From JALZKA01 sp963701205 (lineage in GTDB: Bacteria; Actinomycetota; Thermoleophilia; Solirubrobacterales; 70-9), in the NCBI GenBank assembly GCA_963701205.1, contig OY969575.1, forward strand, positions 310,001 to 374,000: a stretch of DNA of 64,000 bases. The letters run 5' to 3'. This document shows positions 14,953 to 23,936 of the stretch, piece after piece. Position 1 is the stretch's first letter. Every line of letters begins with the position of its first letter. A program made the translations under genes and the position numbers. The notes under the pieces were generated by a model. It saw only the letters and a list, made by a program, of their open reading frames with translations, was not told where the DNA came from and searched no databases.

Positions 14953-15843
14953 CTAGACCTGCGCTCCCGCGCTGACGGGCGCGACCGCGTCCCCGGCCTC
15001 CACGTGCTCGACCGGCTTGTCGGTCAGCTCCTTGACGTGCTCGATCAGGCCTTCCTCCAGCCAAACTGACTGCTCGCCGGCCAACGTGGCAATCAGCACC
15101 TCGTCGATCCGGTAGTGGGCGATCGCGTTCTCGACCGCCGCGAAGGGAGCGGGGCTCATGGGCTGGCCCGTCGCGTCAATGCCACCCTTGTACATCTCGG
15201 CCAGCGTCCGCGCGAGGCGCTCACACACTTCCTCGCGTGTCAGTTGGCCGGACCGCGGACAGATGAACGTGTAGCGGTGCGGCGACTCCTCGGCGCGAGC
15301 CTTGAGCCGACCGATCAAGTCGGGGCTGGCAACGGTTTGGGTGGCGACGACGAGGGTGTGGGTCACGTCCCAGCGAATCGCGTCGTCGTCGATGCGAACC
15401 GGTATGTGCGTGATCGGCGTCTCGTCGAACTTGGCGGTAGCCCACTCGACCAGGTCGCGCCGGGTCAGTCCATAGCGGGACTCGATCAGGCAGGAAAGCA
15501 GCACCTCGGCCGGCTCCCACGCCCGAATCGCATCGCCCAACGCTAGCGCCGGATCCGGATCCATGACCGCGATCTCCGCCTCAATGCCGAACTCGGCGAA
15601 AACCGCCTGCGTTACGTCCACCCGGCTGCGAGCCGCATCCGCCAGCTCCTCGCGGCTGACGATCTGTCCGGCCATCGGTTGATTTTGTGGAGCCACGATT
15701 GCGACCTTGGACGCGCCCTTCTCGATCCGGTCGCGAACCGTCCCGAGCAGCTTGCGCCCACCCGCTACCTCGTTCAGAAAACACAGGATGGTCCCACCCT
15801 CAACATCCGGGACCACGGCCGCGTCGGTGTGCCCGGCGGTCAT
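14953..15843 (-). CDS. two-domain universal-stress-protein-like protein inside the oxidase operon
   Basis: 296 residues without an obvious signal or membrane segment, so probably cytoplasmic. Two similar halves: the first (about 17-150) begins TILCFLNEVAGGRKLL and ends ETPITHIPV; the second (about 163-285) begins HTLVVATQTVASPDLIG and ends DKPVEHVEA. The pattern of strands and helices fits a nucleotide-binding-type alpha/beta fold like UspA, but the classical Usp ATP motif is not evident. The start overlaps the ctaD stop (ATGA) and ctaE follows after 2 bases, so it is locked into the operon between subunits I and III. It may be an assembly or regulatory factor; this is inference from position. 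Confidence 0.65.
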   Translation of the reverse strand: MTAGHTDAAVVPDVEGGTILCFLNEVAGGRKLLGTVRDRIEKGASKVAIVAPQNQPMAGQIVSREELADAARSRVDVTQAVFAEFGIEAEIAVMDPDPALALGDAIRAWEPAEVLLSCLIESRYGLTRRDLVEWATAKFDETPITHIPVRIDDDAIRWDVTHTLVVATQTVASPDLIGRLKARAEESPHRYTFICPRSGQLTREEVCERLARTLAEMYKGGIDATGQPMSPAPFAAVENAIAHYRIDEVLIATLAGEQSVWLEEGLIEHVKELTDKPVEHVEAGDAVAPVSAGAQV

Positions 15844-17769
15844 GGGCTACTCCCGGAAGCCGTACCCGCCACGGCGGGCTCGGGCGGTCGGACCTCGTGG
15901 CCCTCGTCGCCGGCAAGGATCGCGTGACGGGCGCCGGGAACGCCGAACTCGTAGGGCCCACCGACGACGCGCGGGATCTCGTCGAAGTTGAAGACGGGCG
16001 GCGGCGAGCTCACGAGCCACTCAATCGTCTTCGCACGCCAGGGGTTGTCGCCGGCCTTGGGGCCCCAGCGCCAACTGACGACGACGTTGTAGATGAAGAT
16101 CAGCTGGGCAGCGCCGAGGACAAACGAGAAGATCGAGATCACGAGGTTCCAGTCGCCGAACTGGGCGGAGTAATCGGCGACACGGCGCGGCATGCCCTCG
16201 AGCCCGATCCAGTGCATCGGGACGAACGTTCCGAGCATGCCGACCAGGGTCAGCCAGAAATGCATCCGACCCAAACGCTCGTCGTACATCCGGCCCGTGA
16301 TCTTCGGGAACCAGTGGTAGAGCCCGGCGAAGATCGTGAACACCGAGCCGCCGAAGAGGACGAAGTGGATGTGGGCAACGATGAAGTAGGTATCCGACAT
16401 GTGGATGTCCAGGGGCACCATGCCCAGCATCACGCCCGAGATCCCGCCCACGACAAACGTGACGATGAAGCCCAGCGAAAACAGCATCGCGGTCGATTTC
16501 AGGTGCAAAACGGAGTCGAAAAGGGTGGCTAACCAGGAGAAGATCTTGATCCCCGTCGGCACCGCGATCAGGAGTGTCGTGATCATCATCGGCACCCGCA
16601 GCCAGCTGAACATGCCGGAGACGAACATGTGGTGGGCCCAAACGGTGTAGGACAGGACAACGATCCCGATCAGGGCCAGGGCCATCAGCCGGTAGCCAAA
16701 GATCGGCTTGCGGGCGTGCGTTGAAAGCACCTCGGAGATGATCCCGAAGCCCGGCAGCATCATGATGTAGACCGCCGGGTGCGAGTAGAACCAGAAGATG
16801 TGCTGATAGCTCAGCACATCACCTCCCGTGGCCGCCTGGAAGAAGTTCGTGTTGAGCGCCCGGTCGAACAGCACCATGAACTGGGCACCGGCAATGAACG
16901 GGGTTGCCGCGACGACGAGGAGTGACGTCGAGAGGTTCGGCCCAGACCAGCAGGGGCATGCGCCAGAACGTCATTCCGGGCGCCCGCATCGTGATGATCG
17001 TCACAAGGAAGTTGAGGGCTGTCGCAATCGAAGACGCGCCGGCGAACTGCACGCCGAGGTTGAAGAACGACTGGCCCAGCGGCGCGCCGGTCGAGAGCGG
17101 CGCGTACCCGGTCCACCCCGCATCAAAGGCCCCGCCCGGCACGAAATAGCTGCTGAGGAACAGGACCCCCGCCATCGGCAGCATCCAGAATGAAAGCGCG
17201 TTCAGGCGCGGGAACGCCATATCCGGGGCGCCGATCATCAACGGCAGGACGTAGTTCGCGATCCCCGCGAAGACGGGAATGATGAAGAGGAAGATCATGA
17301 AGGCGGCGTGCGTTGAAAACAGGCCGTTGAAGAACCCTGGATCGACGATCTGGGTACCGGGCTGGGCGAGCTCCGCGCGCACCGCCATCGCCGCCAACCC
17401 GCCGACGATGAAGAAGAAGAAGGTGGTGCAGATGTACTGGATCCCGATCACCTTGTGATCGGTGTTGAAGCGGAAGTAGTCCTTCCAGGACGAGGCCCCG
17501 TGCTGCGAATGATCCTCGGGAATCGTCGGGGCGCCGCCTGCCCAGCGGAACCAGTAGCTAAAGCAGCCCATGCCGACCAGGAAACCGAGCGGCGCGGTAA
17601 TCCCAGGAACGATCAGATGCGGGTAGCCGGTCTGCTCAGTCTGGAAAATCTCAAGGCCCGAAATCGCGCGCAGGGCCACAACTAGGCCGAACCCGAATGC
17701 CGCGCCAACGACGAACCCGAACAGCGCCCGTGGCATCCCTGGATCTTCTAGCGCTGACGGCAACATCAT
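15840..17769 (-). CDS. ctaD: cytochrome c oxidase subunit I, with one frameshift
   Basis: Catalytic heme a/a3-CuB subunit. The frame from 17769 runs to about 16935, where one indel shifts it (LLVWAE, then STSLLVVAATPFIAGAQFMV in the next frame); the second part ends at 15840. All ligands are present: FSTHAAFM (helix II), YSHPAVY (CuB His and Tyr; Ala replaces the Glu of HPEVY, as in A2-type oxidases), VWAHHMF, the K-channel VPTGIKIFSW and VAHIHFV. An extra N-terminal part of about 100 residues carries two membrane helices before FRFNTDHKVIG. The start follows ctaC by 11 bases with an AGGTAGGG-like ribosome site. The frameshift in an otherwise perfect essential-type gene suggests a sequence error. 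Confidence 0.92.
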
Positions 17770-17780
17770 CTCGACCCTAC

Positions 17781-18566
17781 CTAGTCGCCCTTGCCCGCAG
17801 CGGTCGCCGCCGCCGCTTCGTTGCCGCTGGCCAGAGGCTCTTGACCGGCGGCCCAGGCTTCGAAATCGCGCTGTGTCTCAACGACGACCTTGGCTCGCAT
17901 CGTGGAGTGCCCGAAGCCGCAAAGTTCCGTACAGATCAGGCTGTAGGTACCGAGGCGGTTGGGCGTGACGACGAACTGGTTGTCGACATCGGTCGGATTG
18001 CCCTCGGCAATCGGAACGAGATCACGCTTGATCCGCCACTCGGGCACCCAGAACGAGTGCAGTACATCGATTGCCCGCGCGCTGATGTCGAGCTGCCGAT
18101 CGACCGGAACGTGAAGCTCGTTTGCGGTGACCCCTTGTTCCGGGTAGTCGAACGTCCACTTGAACTGCTGGGCCGTGACCTCGAGGGGCAGTTGATTAGA
18201 AGCCTCGGCCTCGATGTCGTTGAGCACGATCCAGGAGTAGGCGCCACCGAAGAGAACGATGATCGTCGGGATAACGGTCCAGGCGATCTCAAGCTTGGTG
18301 TTGCCGTGAATCGGCTTGCCGTCCGACTCGTCGCCGGGCTTGGCGCGGAACTTGTGGATGCAGTAGCCGAGCATCACGATGACAACCGCAAAAACGAAAC
18401 ACGAGATGACGATCATCACGTCGAGGAGCTTGTCGATGTCGTCCGCCTGGGCGGAGCCCTGGGTTCCGTTCCAATCGGGAATCAGCATGATCACCGACTG
18501 GACAACCGTCAGCACGATCATCAGCCCGAAGAGGCGTACGTAGGTTCCCCGGTTCACGCGCGGCAT
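17781..18566 (-). CDS. ctaC: cytochrome c oxidase subunit II with intact CuA site
   Basis: About 261 residues: two membrane helices (LFGLMIVLTVVQSVIML and VMIVISCFVFAVVIVML), then the cupredoxin domain. CuA ligands are complete: upstream DVLHSFWVP and the cluster CTELCGFGHSTM. It accepts electrons from cytochrome c and passes them to heme a in CtaD. A TAGAAT box (18565-18570 on the complement) overlaps the ATG at 18566; a leaderless start would then be the GTG at 18557 (VNRGTYV), so the true N-terminus may be three residues shorter. It is the first gene of the operon ctaC-ctaD-stress-protein-like-ctaE. Confidence 0.93.
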   Translation of the reverse strand: MPRVNRGTYVRLFGLMIVLTVVQSVIMLIPDWNGTQGSAQADDIDKLLDVMIVISCFVFAVVIVMLGYCIHKFRAKPGDESDGKPIHGNTKLEIAWTVIPTIIVLFGGAYSWIVLNDIEAEASNQLPLEVTAQQFKWTFDYPEQGVTANELHVPVDRQLDISARAIDVLHSFWVPEWRIKRDLVPIAEGNPTDVDNQFVVTPNRLGTYSLICTELCGFGHSTMRAKVVVETQRDFEAWAAGQEPLASGNEAAAATAAGKGD

Positions 18567-18639
18567 TCTATTGAGCGCGGCCGGACAAGGCACTCCCGTC
18601 CAGGCGACGATCGGCACTAACTACGCGCACGCGGCGGGT

Positions 18640-20175
18640 TCAATCTCCACGCGTGGACGCCGCGACCACGACTCGGGCTACCCGCTCCCAGCTCCAGAGC
18701 CGAACGCTCGTCTGTCGCAGCGCATCGCGAACCTCTTGGCGCGTTGCCTCCGGCAGCTCAAACCAGACCAGCAGGCGGTCCGCAATGGCGCGAACGGATT
18801 CGTCGTTGACCGGGAAGGTCACAAGGTCTGCGGCCGCCGCCGGGAGGTCGGCGGCAAGCGCCTCGCTGACCTCAAGCGCGCCTGAATGCCCGGCGGAAAC
18901 CGGAAGGACGCCCGCGGCGGCGGCCTCGGCGGCAACCATCCCGAATGCCTCGGGGAAGGTCGAGGGAAAGATGAGCGCATCCACCGCGGGGACGAGCTCA
19001 GCGACCTCGTTGTGCTCAAGACGCCCTGCGAACGCGACGCTGCCGGCGGCGGCGGCGCAATGGGCGTCGTAGCCGGGCGGAGGATTGGCAAGAAAGGCCG
19101 ACAGGTGGCGCAGTGGTGCGTCCTCGCCACCCTCGAGCCCGCGGCCTCGTTGGGCAACGATGCTCACAGCCTCGCGATCGCCCGCAACGAGGCCGGCCCA
19201 AAGCTGCTCGAGCGCATCGCGAAACTCGCCAAATCCGGCCACCAGGAGCCGCGCATCGGGGTTTGCCGCGACCACCAGGGGCCACGCGGCCAGCAGCAGG
19301 TCAACACCCTTCGAGACGATCAGCTTGCCAACAAACACGGCCCGAGGCCCGGTTGCCCTCGCAAGCTGCCGCACGGCCGCCGCTGCCTCGGCAGGATCGC
19401 GATCCCAGGATCCGCCCAAGCTTGCCGTTTCGATCTCTGCAAGCCGGCCCGCCAGGGCGTTCAGCCTGCCCTCCTTTTCGCCCGCGTCGAGCGGGGCGAA
19501 CAGGCTCGTGTCAACGCCGGGCGGTCCGAGGCCGACCTTGGCGTTGACGGCCGGCTCGTCGATGGCCAGTCGCAGGCGCTCGCCGATGTGATCGGAGCCA
19601 ACCAGGACGCCGTTGGCGGCCTCAGCGCCTTCCAGCGCGTAGGGGCGGAACCGCTCGAGGTTCGGAAGAATCGTGTACGACAGGTCGCTGCCGTGAACCT
19701 TGATTGCGAAATCTAGCCCGGCCCGGGCCAGGATCACCGGAGCCATCACAAGGTGGTTGGCAAGCGCGGCGTCGAATGGACCGGCGCGGTTGACCACGTC
19801 CCTGGTGGCGGCGACGTTGTGCTCGATGTAGGCGCCGAGCTCCGGGTCGGTGAGGTCGGGGAACTCCTTGACCACGAATCCCGCATAGCGATCGAGCACG
19901 TATACGGGCAAGATGCCGCCGATCTCGGGCGTGTACACGGTCAACGATCCGGCGGCAGGGGCCGCTTCGGTCGTGGTGACTTGGAGTTCACCGCCGACCC
20001 AGCGCCCAGTCGCATCCACGAAGTCGAGGCGATCCGTTTCCCGGTCCTGGCAGATCAGATGCACCTCGTGGCCCGAGAGGCGCATTGCCCGGGCGAGGCT
20101 GGCGTTGTAGACGTTGGATCCGGTGCCGCTCAGCAGGTACCCGTGGAAGATCAGGATGCGCACCCGACCAAGCAT
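18640..20175 (-). CDS. glycosyltransferase family 4 (GT-B)
   Basis: 511 residues, longer than the usual 370-420. N-terminal donor-independent domain begins ILIFHGYLLSGTGSNVYNASL; the C-terminal nucleotide-sugar domain has AVFVGKLIVSKGVDLLLAAW and the E-x7-E signature in FPEAFGMVAAEAAAAG. Substrate is unknown. An insertion around residues 225-265 and a second long one between about 325 and 370 explain the extra length. It is upstream of ctaC on the same strand with 73 bases between, so co-transcription is possible but a separate ctaC promoter is likely. Confidence 0.85.
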   Translation of the reverse strand: MLGRVRILIFHGYLLSGTGSNVYNASLARAMRLSGHEVHLICQDRETDRLDFVDATGRWVGGELQVTTTEAAPAAGSLTVYTPEIGGILPVYVLDRYAGFVVKEFPDLTDPELGAYIEHNVAATRDVVNRAGPFDAALANHLVMAPVILARAGLDFAIKVHGSDLSYTILPNLERFRPYALEGAEAANGVLVGSDHIGERLRLAIDEPAVNAKVGLGPPGVDTSLFAPLDAGEKEGRLNALAGRLAEIETASLGGSWDRDPAEAAAAVRQLARATGPRAVFVGKLIVSKGVDLLLAAWPLVVAANPDARLLVAGFGEFRDALEQLWAGLVAGDREAVSIVAQRGRGLEGGEDAPLRHLSAFLANPPPGYDAHCAAAAGSVAFAGRLEHNEVAELVPAVDALIFPSTFPEAFGMVAAEAAAAGVLPVSAGHSGALEVSEALAADLPAAAADLVTFPVNDESVRAIADRLLVWFELPEATRQEVRDALRQTSVRLWSWERVARVVVAASTRGD

Positions 20176-20220
20176 TACCGCTTCGGCTGGTCACTGCGCT
20201 CACGCCGCAACTCCCTGGGA

Positions 20221-20226
20221 TAGGAT
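20221..20226 (+). promoter_or_regulatory. putative -10 box TAGGAT
   Basis: TAGGATT with 8 bases between box and the ATG at 20235, no ribosome binding site between. Part of the recurrent leaderless pattern. Confidence 0.45.
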
Positions 20227-20234
20227 TCCGCGCA

Positions 20235-20501
20235 ATGACCAGCCGCCAGACATACAGACTGCGGGCCCCGGCATCAGGCCGCGAATCAATCGCCGCCGTC
20301 GAGCCCGGTGGCGTCTATGTGGACCGGGTCTCCGGCGAGGAGATGGAACCCGTCACGCGGACGCTTCCGCTCGCTGAGTCCGGCTCGTCGCTGCTGCGCA
20401 CGCCCGACAACCTGCGCGCGTGCGCCCGTTGCGATCAGCTGATTGGTCTTGACCTCGCCGACTGCCCATATTGCGGCAAGCGGCAGGCTCCGCTCGGCTA
20501 G
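20235..20501 (+). CDS. small C-terminal zinc-ribbon protein
   Basis: 88 residues. The N-terminal two thirds are polar and unrecognised (RESIAAVEPGGVYVDRVSGE). The C-terminus has two Cys-x2-Cys knuckles, CARCDQ and CPYCGK, spaced by 12 residues, which should bind one zinc. The start follows the leaderless-type box at 20221. It converges with the secreted-protein gene, 6 bases apart. Function is unknown. Confidence 0.7.
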   Translation: MTSRQTYRLRAPASGRESIAAVEPGGVYVDRVSGEEMEPVTRTLPLAESGSSLLRTPDNLRACARCDQLIGLDLADCPYCGKRQAPLG

Positions 20502-20507
20502 CGGCGG

Positions 20508-21263
20508 TTAGTTGTTCTTGGCGCCCTTGGGGACGAAGTACGCCTTGTAGAAGAACCGGTCGTTGAACTTGCACCCGTACTGACGGGTTGATCCAACCTT
20601 GGTCTGCGGCTTGGTGTTACGCGCATCATTGGCGCCGCACTCACTCCGCTTGCGGCTCGCACGCCATCCGTAGCGAGTGCTGCCACCCGACTGCGGAATG
20701 ATGTTGGGGGCCCACGTGTGAACGGTCAGGGCAACGACCTGCCCCTGCCCGATGAGCAGCGGCTTGTCGAGGGAGAAGATCGTCTCCTCGTTGAAGGAGC
20801 GGGCCAACCGCACAGCCGGGCTCCTCGATCGCAGCTTGTAGCGCCGCTTCTCGCCACTTGGCTTCAGGATTGCAATTGAGGCGACCGGGTTCTTGCCGTA
20901 GCGCTCGTTCCCGAACAAATCCTGGAAGAACTCAAGATTCGAGACAGCGCCGTCGTCCGACCCCTCCGGAACCTTGTTCGACGGCTTCGAGCCCATACTG
21001 ATGCTCCAGGCCACGATCTTGCCGCGCCTGGGAGCCGCGAAGGGGTGCTTTTGATTACCAAGCTTCGTGACGAAGCCGGTGACGCTGCCGACCGCAAAGC
21101 AACTGTCGTTGGGCTTCGGGCCACAGGCGGGCTTGGGATTCGTCTTGGCCTTGCCCAGCACGATCAGGCGGGCACCGGTGGCGGCCCCGGCGAGCATGCC
21201 GGCGCCGCCCACGAGCAGGGCGACGGTGACGGCCAGGGTGATGTAGCGATTTCGGCTCTTCAT
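20508..21263 (-). CDS. hypothetical secreted protein
   Basis: 251 residues from the ATG at 21263. A basic N-terminus (MKSRNRYITLAV) and hydrophobic core ending AGAATGA form a signal peptide. The mature part is basic, with several cysteines (ACGPKPNDSC, SECGAND, YGCKF) that could pair outside the cell, and a predicted beta-rich pattern (IVAWSISMG, VVALTVHTWAP). I recognise no family. The longer open frame upstream was discarded because it is Arg-rich and not signal-like. A purine-rich AGAAGA precedes the ATG. Confidence 0.7.
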   Translation of the reverse strand: MKSRNRYITLAVTVALLVGGAGMLAGAATGARLIVLGKAKTNPKPACGPKPNDSCFAVGSVTGFVTKLGNQKHPFAAPRRGKIVAWSISMGSKPSNKVPEGSDDGAVSNLEFFQDLFGNERYGKNPVASIAILKPSGEKRRYKLRSRSPAVRLARSFNEETIFSLDKPLLIGQGQVVALTVHTWAPNIIPQSGGSTRYGWRASRKRSECGANDARNTKPQTKVGSTRQYGCKFNDRFFYKAYFVPKGAKNN

Positions 21264-21402
21264 AAGTCTTCTTACCTGAACACCATCATTGGGGCACAGT
21301 TGCGGATCAACCACCATACCCACGCGGAAGCCCCGCACCACCTGCCAGGTGATACGGCCGAAACGTCTCGTGCAACGCCGCTCCATAGACTCCCGGCCCG
21401 AG

Positions 21403-22362
21403 ATGCCCGCGATCGAGGTTCGAGGACTGGAACGCGCCTTCGGCGGCGGGGTCAAGGCGGTCTGCGGCATCGACCTCGAGGTGGCGGAGGGTGAGATCTA
21501 CGCCTTCCTCGGGCCCAACGGCGCCGGCAAGACGACCACCGTTCGGATGCTGACGACCCTCCTGCGTCCAACCGGCGGCAGCGCCCGCGTGGCGGGCCAC
21601 GATGTCGTCGCCGATGCGGGTCGCGTTCGCGAGTCGATCGGCGTTGCGCTCCAAGAAGCGGCGCTCGATCCGCTCATGACCGGACGCGAGCTGATCCGCC
21701 TGCAGGGCACGCTGCACCGGCTCTCCCGGCGCGAAGCAGCGCGACGCGGGGACGACTTGCTTGAGCGGGTTGACCTGACGGACGCCGCCGATCGGCGAGT
21801 CGGCACCTACTCCGGCGGGATGCGGAGACGCCTGGACCTGGCGTCCGCCTTGGTGCACGAGCCACGGGTCCTGTTCCTCGATGAGCCGACCACCGGCCTT
21901 GACCCGGTGAGCCGGAAGGCGATCTGGCAAGAGGTCAACGACCTGAACGCCGAGGGCGCAACCATCTTCCTGACCACGCAATACCTTGAGGAGGCCGACC
22001 AGCTGGCGAACCGGGTGGGAATCATCGCCGGCGGCCTGATCGTCGCCGAAGACACGCCGCGGGCGCTGAAGGCCGAAGTCGGCAAGCCTCACCTTGAGAT
22101 CTCGATCTGCGATGGACAAAACGATCGAGCCCATGAGGTCATCGCAGGGATCGGCAAGCCGCTCCCCTCTCGGGACGGCTTGCTGCTCGTCGAGCTCGAA
22201 CACGGCGCCGGCCAGGTCGCCCCCGTGGTTCGCGCCCTCGATGAGGCGGGCCTAGCCGTCGAGTCGTTGGAGCTCGTGGAACCGACGCTTGACGACGTGT
22301 TTGTCGCCAAGACCGGGCGCCATCTTGAGGCAGAGGCCGAAGCAAGCGCCGACGCCCAGTGA
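21403..22362 (+). CDS. ABC transporter ATP-binding protein (DrrA-type exporter)
   Basis: 319 residues. Walker A GPNGAGKTTTVRML, signature YSGGMRRRLDLASAL, Walker B VLFLDEPTTGLDP and the switch His region replaced by TTQYLEEAD, all typical of the antibiotic-resistance/ABC-2 (DrrA) group; a C-terminal DUF4162-like domain follows. It energises the two permeases downstream. The ATG at 21403 has TAGACT at 21386-21391, so translation is probably leaderless; the longer frame from 21289 is not needed. The stop overlaps the first permease start (GTGA at 22359). Confidence 0.92.
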   Translation: MPAIEVRGLERAFGGGVKAVCGIDLEVAEGEIYAFLGPNGAGKTTTVRMLTTLLRPTGGSARVAGHDVVADAGRVRESIGVALQEAALDPLMTGRELIRLQGTLHRLSRREAARRGDDLLERVDLTDAADRRVGTYSGGMRRRLDLASALVHEPRVLFLDEPTTGLDPVSRKAIWQEVNDLNAEGATIFLTTQYLEEADQLANRVGIIAGGLIVAEDTPRALKAEVGKPHLEISICDGQNDRAHEVIAGIGKPLPSRDGLLLVELEHGAGQVAPVVRALDEAGLAVESLELVEPTLDDVFVAKTGRHLEAEAEASADAQ

Positions 22363-23147
22363 CGGCCGCCGTTCAGAACGCTCGCGTCGTTGCTGCGCTG
22401 GGCAGGCGCTCGATCCTCCAGACCTTCCGGCGACCGCAGCTGATGGCGCCGATCATCATCTTCCCCTCGCTCTTGCTCGCCGTTCAAACAGGTGGCGCCA
22501 GCGCGGCCGTTGACCTGCCCGGCTTCCCCAAGGTCAATGGCTTCTTGGATTTCATGCTTGCCGGAGCCATGATCCAGTCGTGCCTGCTGGCGGGCAACTC
22601 CGGTGGAATCGCCCTCGCAGTTGACATCGAGATGGGATTCACCGACCGCCTCCTGGCGGCCCCGATCTCGCGTTTTGCGATCGTGCTCGGCCGCCTGGCA
22701 GGCACTGCGGCGCTGGGTGCCTTCTCGGCAATCTTCTACGTCGTCGTCGGCCTCGCCTTCGGCGCCCAGATCGAGGAGGGAGTCGTTGGGGTCCTGCTGA
22801 TGATCGTCTTCGTGACCCTTTCCGCGGTCGCGTTCGGCGGGATCGGCGCGGCGATCGCGCTGCGCTCCGGCAGCGCGTCCGTCGTTCAAGGCTTGTTCCC
22901 CCTCGTTTTCGTGATCCTGTTCATCTCGTCGGCGTTCTTTCCGGCATCGCTGATGCTCGAGCCGGCGGCGACACTCGCTGAGTACAACCCGGTCTCGTTC
23001 ATCGTCGAGGGAGTTCGCGACCCGATCGTTTCGAGCCTGACGGCGGCCGATGCCTGGAAGGCGTTCGCCTCGATCGTCGGGATCGGTGCGACAAGCATGG
23101 GCCTCAGTTCACTGGCGCTGCGACACCGCTTGAGGACCGGCGGATGA
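22359..23147 (+). CDS. ABC-2 type permease
   Basis: 262 residues, six predicted membrane helices. Family-typical segments include DIEMGFTDRLLAAPISR in the cytoplasmic loop and FFPASLMLEPAATLAEYNPV before the last helix. It forms the exporter with the ATPase at 21403 and the second permease at 23144. The GTG start overlaps the ATPase stop and the TGA overlaps the next ATG (ATGA), so the three genes are translationally coupled. The exported substrate is unknown; DrrAB-like systems move drugs or lipids. Confidence 0.88.
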   Translation: MTAAVQNARVVAALGRRSILQTFRRPQLMAPIIIFPSLLLAVQTGGASAAVDLPGFPKVNGFLDFMLAGAMIQSCLLAGNSGGIALAVDIEMGFTDRLLAAPISRFAIVLGRLAGTAALGAFSAIFYVVVGLAFGAQIEEGVVGVLLMIVFVTLSAVAFGGIGAAIALRSGSASVVQGLFPLVFVILFISSAFFPASLMLEPAATLAEYNPVSFIVEGVRDPIVSSLTAADAWKAFASIVGIGATSMGLSSLALRHRLRTGG

Positions 23148-23923
23148 CAGCTGCCCTGACCGTCGGCTGGCCAACTGTGTCGGCGCTCGTGCGGCGCTCG
23201 GCCAATGAGTTGATCCGGGTCCCGGGGGCGGCGATCCCCGGCGTCTTGGCGCCCACGATCTTTTTCATTGGCCTGACGTCGGTCTTCGGCAACCTCACCG
23301 ACCTGCGCGGTTTCGACAGCGACAACTACCAGAGCTTCTTGATTCCGGTTTCCCTGCTGCAGGGCGCCGGGTTCACCGGGGCCGCCACCGGGGTCAACTT
23401 GGCCCGGGACATCGAGCAGGGGTGGTTCGACCGTTTGCTCGCCTCCCCCGCCCCGCGATCAGCCCTCCTCGCTGGCCTCGTGATGTCGGCGGCAATCCGC
23501 TCGCTCGTTCCGGCCACCATCCTCCTGACTGTCGCGTTTGCGATCGGCGCAAGCTGGCCCGGGCTTCTTGGTCTGGCGATTTGCCTGATCGGCGTGATGG
23601 CGATGGGAACCGTGGCCGCGCTTTGGGGGTGTGCGCTGGCGCTTCGCTTCAAGAGCCAGTCCGCCGCTCCGCTGATGCAGGCCGGGATGTTCGTGCTCGT
23701 CTTGATGACCACCGCTTACGCGCCGGCGGAGCTGCTCCAAGGTTGGCTTCAGACCGTGGCTGAGATCAACCCCGTGACCCAGGTCCTGGAAATGGCCCGG
23801 CAGGGATTCGTCGTCGGCGATGTATCGCTTGGCGAAACCTGGCCCGGGCTGGCTGCGCTGGCCGGCCTCGCGTTGGCCTTCGGCGCATTCGCGATGCGTG
23901 GGATGCGGCGCATGGCACTGTGA
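23144..23923 (+). CDS. ABC-2 type permease
   Basis: 259 residues with six predicted membrane helices. It is a diverged paralogue of the preceding permease: DIEQGWFDRLLASPAPRSAL matches the DIEMGFTDRLLAAP loop, and AYAPAELLQGWLQTVAEINPVTQVLEMAR matches the pre-terminal segment. Two different permeases suggest a heterodimeric channel. A glycoside hydrolase-like gene starts 13 bases after the stop, so the transcript may continue into it. Confidence 0.88.
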   Translation: MTAALTVGWPTVSALVRRSANELIRVPGAAIPGVLAPTIFFIGLTSVFGNLTDLRGFDSDNYQSFLIPVSLLQGAGFTGAATGVNLARDIEQGWFDRLLASPAPRSALLAGLVMSAAIRSLVPATILLTVAFAIGASWPGLLGLAICLIGVMAMGTVAALWGCALALRFKSQSAAPLMQAGMFVLVLMTTAYAPAELLQGWLQTVAEINPVTQVLEMARQGFVVGDVSLGETWPGLAALAGLALAFGAFAMRGMRRMAL

Positions 23924-23936
23924 CGGTCTGGCCACG

